A DNA stretch of 64,000 bases from Rhizobiaceae bacterium (lineage in GTDB: Bacteria; Pseudomonadota; Alphaproteobacteria; Rhizobiales; Rhizobiaceae), in the NCBI GenBank assembly GCA_017643495.1, contig JAEPNK010000001.1:601623-665622 (forward strand), in the 5' to 3' direction. A program made the position numbers and the translations under genes. Of the stretch, positions 8,550 through 15,038 are shown piece after piece (within the stretch, counting starts at the first letter, position 1; every line of letters starts with the position of its first letter). The notes beneath the pieces were generated by a model that did no database searches, was not told where the DNA came from, and was given only the letters and a program-made list of their open reading frames with translations.

Positions 8550-10595
8550 TCACGGATTACAGGCAGGTATCAGTATTGCAATCCCGAAACCGGTTGTTCG
8601 GTCGGGGCATCGTGAGATTGTCAGGCCGTGCTTCTGGCAGAGTTCGCCAACAATCGACAGGCCATATCCGTTCCCCTCGGCAATCTCGGGCGCGCCGTCA
8701 AGCCTTGTCTTGCGCCTGAGTGCCTTGCTGAACTGCTGCTCGGTCATGCCGGTTCCGGTGTCATGCACTTCCAGGCGGATCATGTGTCCGGATCTTCTGC
8801 ATCCCAGCAGGATTTTGCCGGATGCCGTATACTTGATGGCATTTGACACAAGATTGGTGGCCAGTCGCATTAGAACCAGGCTGGGGAGACTTGTCTGCAT
8901 TGTGGTCGGGGCATAGCGGAATTCAAGTTGTTTTTCCTTGGCATCTGTCAGGAACATTTCATGCACGCTTCCAAGGATCTCGTTCAGGTCAAGATCAGAC
9001 GGTTTTTGAGAATTTCCTTCATCAATATATTGTTTTTTCTCTGATTTTTCCTGTTCCAGATGTGACATGATGAGACCTTCCAGATACTCGAAAGTGTTCT
9101 CCACATCCGAACTGTTGCCGCCATCCGTGTCCTGCATCAACGAATGTACCTTCAATCTCAACGCATTCAGTGGCTGCTTGAGGTCGTGGATGGTGTTTTC
9201 CATGCTGCGGTCACGGGCTGAAGCCATTTGTGCGGCTGTAAACTGCCTCTCAAGCTCATTGAGCCTTGTGCTGAGTTGCAGGTTCCGTTCCGCTGCCACG
9301 AGATTGGTGCGCATTGCGTGTTGGCGGGCGATCAGCAACTGGTTGTAGCGATCGGCAATCGCCAGCCCCATCATGGCGGCATCAAGCACCATCACAAATC
9401 GCATGAAGTCATGTTGGAAATCCTGCGAAATCTCCACCCCGAGCAGGTGGCGCAGGTTCATGACAATGGCAGCAAGCACGATTCCTACCCAGGCAAAAAG
9501 AAAGAACCTGACTTCCTTGAACCGGTTGAGTGCAGCAACGATTGTGGAAAACAGGCAGGACAGGACTGTAATCAGCGACATCAAAACCAGAATTTTCTTG
9601 ATTTCCTGCTTGTCTGCAAAAAAGGAGGCGGCAACAAGAGCCAAGGTTGCCGCGATAATGGCCAGCAACCACTTGTCTATCCAAGGATGCCGTTTGTGTG
9701 TAACCAGAAAGACCTTGGCGTAAGTGCAGGCTGACACGATAATTCCGGAACCAAGATAAATGGATGCGGAACTGTTGAAACCGGGAAAGGCCGGCCAGAG
9801 ATACTGATAGGTAACCCCGTCCGAGTGCATCAGGAAAAGCAGGGTGCTGCCCGCATAGGCGAAATAGGCGGCAAATACCTTGTGTCTGTAAATCACCAGT
9901 GCAAGCAGGGATGTGGCAAGCAACAGGCACATCATGCCGTAATAGATGAAATTCTTTGCTGTCCTGCCGCTTGCTATCTGCGCAAAGCTTGTCGCAGTCT
10001 CCATTGAAAGCTGGATGTAGGACGCCCCTTCCGACCAATAGTTCACCAGAACGGTTACCCGGCTGCCGGGCTTGATGAGAATGGGGGCTACCAGTTCCGG
10101 ATATTGTATGGGTCGGCTGGCAAACCCGCGCTCAAGGTCCTGCGAGAGGACATTCTCGACCGAAAAATTTTCCCGGATGACATAGACATCGAAAATCTGC
10201 TTGAAATTTTCCTTGAAGTAGAGACGCCAGTCTTCTGTGAGCCCGGTCTGGTTTTCAAAGTCGAGCCGCAGCCAGATTTTTGCATCCGTATATCCGAAAT
10301 CCGGATCTTTCGTTTCGATCAGCTTGAAGCGGGAAGCATAATCTCCCATGATTTCCGGTATCGTGCGTTCCCATTTCTCGTCCAGATAATACGAGATATA
10401 CGGTTGCAACTCCTCGGATCCTTTTGGGCCATCAAGCAGAACTGTCTGCGATTGGCCCAGGGCGACAGTTGTACTGTGCAGGGCAAGCAGATAAAACAAT
10501 GCGGTTAACAGGACAATCTTGGGCGCGAATTGTCCGCGAGCTTTGCCAGCACGGAGGGTAGCGTGCCCAAAACCATTTTGATTGCCGACGATCAT
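8550..10595 (-). CDS. 7TM-DISM sensor histidine kinase
   Basis: About 681 residues from the ATG at 10593-10595. Order: basic N-terminal stretch, signal-peptide-like hydrophobic segment (about 24-47), extracytoplasmic 7TMR-DISMED2-like beta domain (about 55-205), seven-helix membrane block (about 215-420), coiled coil, histidine box with His470 in NTIHDLKQPLNALRLK, and an HATPase with NLVSNAIKY, DTGTGM and GNGYGLSIVGEL. Known: DISM receptors sense carbohydrates or other small ligands. It is divergent from a NarL-type regulator, its likely partner. The start is uncertain. The next in-frame candidates are a TTG at 10499 or rare codons, and the ATG choice overlaps the regulator by 33 bases. Open frame above 10595 is antisense to that regulator. 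Confidence 0.85.
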   Translation of the reverse strand: MIVGNQNGFGHATLRAGKARGQFAPKIVLLTALFYLLALHSTTVALGQSQTVLLDGPKGSEELQPYISYYLDEKWERTIPEIMGDYASRFKLIETKDPDFGYTDAKIWLRLDFENQTGLTEDWRLYFKENFKQIFDVYVIRENFSVENVLSQDLERGFASRPIQYPELVAPILIKPGSRVTVLVNYWSEGASYIQLSMETATSFAQIASGRTAKNFIYYGMMCLLLATSLLALVIYRHKVFAAYFAYAGSTLLFLMHSDGVTYQYLWPAFPGFNSSASIYLGSGIIVSACTYAKVFLVTHKRHPWIDKWLLAIIAATLALVAASFFADKQEIKKILVLMSLITVLSCLFSTIVAALNRFKEVRFFLFAWVGIVLAAIVMNLRHLLGVEISQDFQHDFMRFVMVLDAAMMGLAIADRYNQLLIARQHAMRTNLVAAERNLQLSTRLNELERQFTAAQMASARDRSMENTIHDLKQPLNALRLKVHSLMQDTDGGNSSDVENTFEYLEGLIMSHLEQEKSEKKQYIDEGNSQKPSDLDLNEILGSVHEMFLTDAKEKQLEFRYAPTTMQTSLPSLVLMRLATNLVSNAIKYTASGKILLGCRRSGHMIRLEVHDTGTGMTEQQFSKALRRKTRLDGAPEIAEGNGYGLSIVGELCQKHGLTISRCPDRTTGFGIAILIPACNP

Positions 10596-11180
10596 CCGTT
10601 CACGATCGAGGGCATGAACCGGCTCATTTCCGACCATCCGGGCTATGAAGTTGTAAGTACCGTCAACAACGGTATTGATGCGATTGCCGAGATCAAAAGC
10701 CTTCAACCTGATTGCGCCATCATCGATCTTTCCATGCCGGGTGCAAACGGTCTTGAAGTATTCATGGAATGCCGCAAATGGGCGCCTGAGACAAAGATTG
10801 CTGTCCTGACCGGCATGCCGTCTGCAGCCATGTTCGAAAAGCTCATCCGGTCGGGTGTGCACGGTCTGTTTCTGAAAAACGCATCGCCGTCGGAAATCAC
10901 GGCCGGTATCCATGAAATTCTTCAGGGCAGGAAAGTCGTTTCTGCCGACATCCAGAAACTGCTTGAGCTTTCCAGGCAGGCAACCGAGCTTACCAACCGT
11001 GAAAGCGAGGTCCTGCAAGGTGTTGCGCGGGGCCTTTCCAACAACAGGATCGCTGAACAACTCGGTGTAAGCCCCAAAACAGTGGACAGCCATCGTACGA
11101 GCCTGATGCGCAAACTTGAGGTCCATTCCACTGCAACCCTTCTGGTTCAGGCGATGAAAGAAGGCCTGATAGATGTATAA
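10563..11180 (+). CDS. Response regulator, NarL/LuxR family
   Basis: A 205-residue two-domain regulator. The GTG start at 10563 is preferred because GGAGG lies 6 bases before it and the protein then begins VPKTILIADDHP as usual for the family; an upstream TTG at 10530 lacks this. The receiver domain has Asp9/Asp10 and phosphoacceptor Asp55 in IIDLSMPGANGLE. The C-terminal LuxR-type helix-turn-helix is ELTNRESEVLQGVARGLSNNRIAEQL followed by SPKTVDSHR. It is divergent from the 7TM-DISM kinase and is its probable partner. It may control the two secreted-protein genes downstream, which is inference from position only. Confidence 0.92.
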   Translation: MPKTILIADDHPFTIEGMNRLISDHPGYEVVSTVNNGIDAIAEIKSLQPDCAIIDLSMPGANGLEVFMECRKWAPETKIAVLTGMPSAAMFEKLIRSGVHGLFLKNASPSEITAGIHEILQGRKVVSADIQKLLELSRQATELTNRESEVLQGVARGLSNNRIAEQLGVSPKTVDSHRTSLMRKLEVHSTATLLVQAMKEGLIDV

Positions 11181-11316
11181 GGCCTGATCTCCTTACCCGA
11201 TAACATTGCTACAAAACACCTGTTTGGCAAAATGGGGTGATCGCCTGATTTTGCCCTGCACCCTTCCCTGTCACGATCTTGTTGCGCCGCAACAGGGTGG
11301 CAAGAAGGAGAAGATC

Positions 11317-11772
11317 ATGAATTTCAGGAAAGTCGCAGCGGTGATCCTCGTTGCACTCGCAGGCACGGGTACAGCGGTCGCGCAAAACACGACACGCAAC
11401 ATCGGACCGGGCAATATCGGTGGCCCACCACAAGTTCAGCCTCAACCCGTGCCGCAACCATGCGTCTACAATTGCTATGGTGGCGGATCACGCGAACAGA
11501 TTATCGGAGGCGTTGTCGGCGGCATAATTGGCGGCATTATCGGTGGTGCACGCAACCGGCGCCAACAACAGAACCAGCAGCAATATGTCCAGCAACCTGT
11601 CCAGCCCGGGCAACAGCAACAAGCAGGGTTCAGCCAGGTTCAACAGGGCGGCGGTCTCAGTCCCCAGCATTACCAGTACTGTCAGAACAGGTATCGCTCA
11701 TATGTCGTTCAGACGAACAGCTACACCTCGTATAGCGGCCAAACCCGTTACTGCAATTCACCGTTCAACTAG
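11317..11772 (+). CDS. Secreted BA14K-family protein
   Basis: A 151-residue exported protein. The ATG at 11317 has AAGGAG at 11305-11310 and gives a clean signal peptide (residues 1-22, cleavage after AVAQ). The mature part starts NTTRNIGPGNIGG, then a Pro/Gln-rich stretch, a glycine-zipper-like membrane segment (IIGGVVGGIIGGIIGGA), a Gln-rich linker, and a C-terminal HYQYCQNRYRSY…YCNSPF module typical of BA14K (lectin-like antigen) proteins of Brucella and relatives. Function in non-pathogens is unknown. It shares its mature N-terminal motif with the next gene. Confidence 0.8.
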   Translation: MNFRKVAAVILVALAGTGTAVAQNTTRNIGPGNIGGPPQVQPQPVPQPCVYNCYGGGSREQIIGGVVGGIIGGIIGGARNRRQQQNQQQYVQQPVQPGQQQQAGFSQVQQGGGLSPQHYQYCQNRYRSYVVQTNSYTSYSGQTRYCNSPFN

Positions 11773-11813
11773 GCGCATTAAAGACGGGCGCTTGTTCACA
11801 AAGGGAGATAAAC

Positions 11814-12254
11814 ATGAGTATCGGAAAGATTGCAATCATGGCCGCCACGCTCTGTCTGGCGGTTACTACAACCACTAGTGTGATGGCACAAAGCACCAGA
11901 AATGTTGGCCCCAACAATGTCGGTCCAAACAATATTGGTCCGGGCATTGGTGAAGGCAACAATATTGGCGGCGGTGGTTATGGCTGTGTGAATGTCACAC
12001 TTGCTGGCTCAACATCGGTTCGGGTCTGCCAGAGTGGATATACCGCACGTCTGGGAAATATCATCTGCAGCGGCAGTGTCCAGACCCGTGGCATGAATTC
12101 ATATCAATTGTATCAGGCCCCTTGTAACCAGGGTGGTCAGAATTTCCTGGGAGGGCAGCTGTTCTGTTCCGGCAACTCCTGTAACTGGAACCCGAGCCGT
12201 GCTGGCCGTGCCCAGGGATTCCGTCCGGAATACGTGTCGGCTTTCTACAACTAG
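11814..12254 (+). CDS. Secreted hypothetical protein with TRNxGPxN motif
   Basis: A 146-residue exported protein with a good ribosome site (GGGAG at 11802-11806). A signal peptide (about 1-25, MAQ cleavage) is followed at once by STRNVGPNNVGPNNIGPGIG, a short-period Asn-Gly-Pro repeat that matches the mature N-terminus of the preceding protein. The rest is Gly/Cys-rich, with six cysteines spaced for possible disulfides (GCVN, RVCQ, IICSG, APCNQ, LFCSGNSCNW). I do not recognise a named domain. It lies 41 bases after the BA14K gene, ahead of a strong terminator, so the two are probably co-transcribed. Confidence 0.75.
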   Translation: MSIGKIAIMAATLCLAVTTTTSVMAQSTRNVGPNNVGPNNIGPGIGEGNNIGGGGYGCVNVTLAGSTSVRVCQSGYTARLGNIICSGSVQTRGMNSYQLYQAPCNQGGQNFLGGQLFCSGNSCNWNPSRAGRAQGFRPEYVSAFYN

Positions 12255-12305
12255 GGTAGCCCGGGAAGCCGGCCGGCTATCGTGCCCCTTTTAGCCAGCT
12301 GGTTT

Positions 12306-12334
12306 AAGCCCCCCGTACGCCGGGGGGCTTTTTT
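12306..12334 (+). terminator. Rho-independent terminator after the secreted-protein pair
   Basis: A GC-rich stem (AAGCCCCCCG paired with CGGGGGGCTT) is followed by a run of T residues, 52 bases after the stop at 12254. It separates this operon from the convergent HxlR gene. Confidence 0.85.
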
Positions 12335-12346
12335 GTGGCCCACTCT

Positions 12347-12721
12347 TTATTCCGCAACCTGTTTTTCAGGAGAGTTTAATTTTCTTTCCTTGAGGCGATG
12401 GCCGACTTGAACGATTGCGTCCAGCGCAGGCAACAGTTCGGCACCGAGGGGCGTCAGCTCGTATTCTGTTGAAGGAGGAGAAGTGCGCCTTACATGACGG
12501 ACAAGAACACCCTTGGCTTCAAGCTCGCTCAACCGGGCAGACAGCACCTTGGCGGAAATTGGTGGTATGTCTGTTCGCAGTTCATTGAACCGGCGTGGTC
12601 CGGCACGTAATGACCAGATGACATTTGGCGCCCAGGCACCGGAAATGACAGCCATGCATTCAGTCAGCATGCAGGGCTGGGGCGGTTCAGGGCCCCGGTT
12701 CTTTCTCAGTTTCAAAACCAT
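12347..12721 (-). CDS. HxlR-family transcriptional regulator
   Basis: A 124-residue winged-helix regulator. The HxlR pattern is visible: a Cys near residue 17 (PCMLTECMAVI), then the DNA-binding domain with GPRRFNELRTDIPPISAKVLSARLSELE (shown here as two joined segments RRFNELRTDI and ISAKVLSARLSELE) and the wing TPPST/YELTPLGAELL. HxlR/MarR-like proteins of this type often sense electrophiles or quinones through cysteine. It is divergent from a GST–tautomerase–NMO operon, and an inverted repeat in the gap is its likely operator. Confidence 0.9.
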   Translation of the reverse strand: MVLKLRKNRGPEPPQPCMLTECMAVISGAWAPNVIWSLRAGPRRFNELRTDIPPISAKVLSARLSELEAKGVLVRHVRRTSPPSTEYELTPLGAELLPALDAIVQVGHRLKERKLNSPEKQVAE

Positions 12722-12744
12722 GCTCGGTTACCAGGTTTCTCCGC

Positions 12745-12768
12745 GGTTACTCAAAAGTTGCAGTAACC
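12745..12768. promoter_or_regulatory. Inverted repeat, likely HxlR operator
   Basis: GGTTACT (12745-12751) and AGTAACC (12762-12768) form a perfect 7-base inverted repeat 24 bases long overall, in the 124-base gap between the divergent hxlR-type gene and the GST gene. A third related half site (AGTAATC) follows at 12772. The position suits autoregulation plus control of the operon to the right. Confidence 0.6.
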
Positions 12769-12845
12769 ATTAGTAATCTGATTGCTATCTGAAACTCAAG
12801 CTGCAATCTCATGCGAGTTACAACTAATCAACATGAGAAGAAGCA

Positions 12846-13457
12846 ATGAAACTCTATTACAAACCCGGTGCGTGTTCGCTGGCCAGTCACATCGTCTTGC
12901 AGGAAATTGGCGCAGATTTCGAAATTGAAGCTGTTGATACTGCTGTTGGCAAGACCGAGACGGGGGCTGACTATGCAGCAATCAATCCCAAGCGCTATGT
13001 TCCGGCACTGCAATTTACAGACGGCAATGTCCTTACCGAGGGGCCGGCCATCCTGCAATTTCTTGCAGACAGCCACCCGGAAACCGGTCTTTCGCCATCC
13101 CTTGGAAGCATGGAACGTGCCCGCATGCATGAACAACTGACATATGTTTCGTCGGAAATGCACAAGGCATTCGGGCCCTTGTTTCGGGAAGGCTCCACTG
13201 ACCAGGAAAAAGACCGGGCAAAAGAAAATGTTGGCCGGACGTTCGATACAGTGGAAAGCCTGTTGTCGGATGGGCGAGAGACCGTCGTGCCGAATTGTTT
13301 CTCAATAGCCGATGCCTACCTGTTTGTGGTGGCCAATTGGGCGAATTTTACCGGTATTGACCTTGACAAATGGCCAAACCTTTCAGCGTTCGTCAATCGC
13401 ACGGCAAAGCGCCCTGCAGTGCAGCGCGCGCTTGAAGCGGAAGGATTGCTGCAATGA
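12846..13457 (+). CDS. Glutathione S-transferase, beta class
   Basis: A 203-residue cytosolic GST that conjugates or reduces electrophiles with glutathione. The thioredoxin-fold N-domain begins MKLYYKPGACSLASHIVL with Cys10, the beta-class catalytic residue, then the cis-Pro site in YVPALQF and the glutathione contact EGPAILQFLA. The all-helical C-domain has the N-capping box SIADAYLF near residue 155. It is first in a tightly overlapping operon (ATGA overlap with the next gene) that includes a tautomerase and a flavin monooxygenase, which suggests detoxification or breakdown of a small aromatic or nitro compound. Confidence 0.93.
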   Translation: MKLYYKPGACSLASHIVLQEIGADFEIEAVDTAVGKTETGADYAAINPKRYVPALQFTDGNVLTEGPAILQFLADSHPETGLSPSLGSMERARMHEQLTYVSSEMHKAFGPLFREGSTDQEKDRAKENVGRTFDTVESLLSDGRETVVPNCFSIADAYLFVVANWANFTGIDLDKWPNLSAFVNRTAKRPAVQRALEAEGLLQ

Positions 13458-13837
13458 CACCAGAAAATATTGCCAGCGTAACAAAACTGATGGAGACATA
13501 TTTTGAAGGCCTGTACCAGGCCGACAGTTCCATGCTTCGAAATGTGTTTCACCCTCAACTATCCTATGTGTGTGCAACACAGGGGGATGAACTCTATCTT
13601 GATCTTGAAACCTACATGGCCCGTGTGGAAAAGCGGGTTCCACCTGCGCAGAAAGGTGAGAAAAGGGACGATCTCATTCTCGAGATGTCGTTTGGTGGAT
13701 CACGCCTTGCACATGTCAAGGCGCGAATGAAACTGATGGGACGGGATTATCTTGACTATCTCACACTGATACGAAGCGGCGACGAGTGGCGTATCGTTGC
13801 CAAGATATTTGCCTATGTGCCCGTGGAGGTCGAGTAA
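13454..13837 (+). CDS. NTF2-like (lumazine-binding type) family protein
   Basis: A 127-residue protein with the cone-shaped NTF2/SnoaL fold pattern: N-terminal helix (ENIASVTKLMETYFEGLYQAD), FHPQLSYV, and the late beta strands DYLTLIRSGDEWRIVAKIF. It resembles the 'putative lumazine-binding' subgroup, usually of unknown enzymatic role. It overlaps the GST stop by 4 bases and shares one base with the start of the tautomerase (TAATG), so the three products are probably made together. Confidence 0.8.
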   Translation: MTPENIASVTKLMETYFEGLYQADSSMLRNVFHPQLSYVCATQGDELYLDLETYMARVEKRVPPAQKGEKRDDLILEMSFGGSRLAHVKARMKLMGRDYLDYLTLIRSGDEWRIVAKIFAYVPVEVE

Positions 13838-14058
13838 TGCCGTATGTGAACATCAAGATAACCCGCGAGGGTGGACCGGATGGAAAAGGTCCGGGCGATG
13901 AAGAAAAGAAACGGCTGATAGCAGGTGTTACTGAATTGCTGACAGAGGTGCTGGGCAAGAACCCTGCAACAACCGTTGTCGTGATTGATGAGGTTGCCTT
14001 GCCGGACTGGGGTATTGGCGGCCTTCCTGTCCTGGAATACCGGAAAGCGGGAACATGA
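13837..14058 (+). CDS. 4-oxalocrotonate tautomerase-family protein
   Basis: A 73-residue protein. After loss of the initiator Met the N-terminal residue is Pro1 (MPYVNIKITREGG), the catalytic base of the tautomerase superfamily. The late segment VVVIDEVALPDWGIGG matches the family's conserved VVIDEV…NW(G) motif. It is slightly longer than the classic 62-residue 4-OT. The start is the ATG in TAATG at the end of the NTF2-like gene, and its end overlaps the NMO gene by 4 bases. Confidence 0.9.
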   Translation: MPYVNIKITREGGPDGKGPGDEEKKRLIAGVTELLTEVLGKNPATTVVVIDEVALPDWGIGGLPVLEYRKAGT

Positions 14059-15017
14059 AAACACTGCTTACAGAACGTTTCGGGCTTGAATATCCGGTAA
14101 TACAGGCCCCCATGGCATTTGCTGCGGGCGGCGCTCTGGCTGCAGCGGCATCAAGGGGCGGTGCCCTTGGCATGATCGGTGGCGGCTACGGAGACCCCGA
14201 ATGGATACGAACCCAATATGATCTTGCCGGTGATGCGAGGGTAGGTTGCGGTTTCATTACATGGAGACTCTCGCAGCAGCCATGGTTGCTGGATGAAATA
14301 CTTGAACGCAAACCTGTTGCGGTTTTCCTTTCCTTTGGTGATCCTGCCCCTTACGCAGAAAAAATCCTCAACAATGATACGGCTCTTGTTTGTCAGGTTC
14401 AGACTCTGAAAGATGCCCGAAGGGCCGTTGAAGTCGGAGCCGATGTGATTGTTGCGCAGGGTGCCGAAGCGGGTGGACATGGCGAAATACGGGGAGCCAT
14501 GGCTTTGGTCCCGGAAATTTCTGACGAGATTGCAAGACTGGATTCCAACGCATTATTGGTAGCTGCGGGCGGCATTTCAGATGGTCGCGGGCTGGCTGCC
14601 GCACGTGTCCTGGGTGCTGAAGGAATTGTCATGGGCACCCGATACTGGGCTTCAAGGGAGGCATTGGTATTACCCAAGATTCACCAGGCTGCAATCGCTG
14701 CGACCGGTGACGAGACTGTCCGCACCCGGATACTGGACATGGTTCGGGGTTTTGAATGGCCAGAGCGTTATACGGCACGGGCACATTTCAATGACTTCCT
14801 TCGCCAGTGGCACGGCAGGGAGGACGTGTTTCAAAACGGTCTTGAGCAACAGCGCGAGGCCTGGGAAAAGACTCAGAAAAGCGGCGATCCGGCCAATTCG
14901 GCAATATTTGTCGGTGAGGGCCTGGGCTTGATAGCAGAAATCATTTCGGCGGAAGACATCGCCCGCATCGTATCTGTGCAGGCAAGCGATATCCTTGCCG
15001 GAAAGGATGCAGGATAA
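14055..15017 (+). CDS. FMN-dependent nitronate monooxygenase (2-nitropropane dioxygenase family)
   Basis: A 320-residue TIM-barrel flavoprotein. Landmarks: YPVIQAPMAF near the N-terminus, the flavin/catalytic loop IVAQGAEAGGHG with the conserved His, LLVAAGGISDGRG, and GIVMGTRYWAS for FMN phosphate binding. Class members oxidise nitronates or reduce enoyl/quinone-type substrates, so the true substrate cannot be read. It is the last gene of the HxlR-controlled operon, with a 4-base overlap with the tautomerase gene. Confidence 0.9.
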   Translation: MKTLLTERFGLEYPVIQAPMAFAAGGALAAAASRGGALGMIGGGYGDPEWIRTQYDLAGDARVGCGFITWRLSQQPWLLDEILERKPVAVFLSFGDPAPYAEKILNNDTALVCQVQTLKDARRAVEVGADVIVAQGAEAGGHGEIRGAMALVPEISDEIARLDSNALLVAAGGISDGRGLAAARVLGAEGIVMGTRYWASREALVLPKIHQAAIAATGDETVRTRILDMVRGFEWPERYTARAHFNDFLRQWHGREDVFQNGLEQQREAWEKTQKSGDPANSAIFVGEGLGLIAEIISAEDIARIVSVQASDILAGKDAG

Positions 15018-15038
15018 GCCGGTTTTCAGTCTGTCAGC

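Noticed and set aside
10596..11126. Open frame extending the DISM kinase N-terminally by 177 codons
   Set aside because: It runs antisense to the NarL regulator's coding sequence and has no conserved sequence; the kinase starts at or after 10595.
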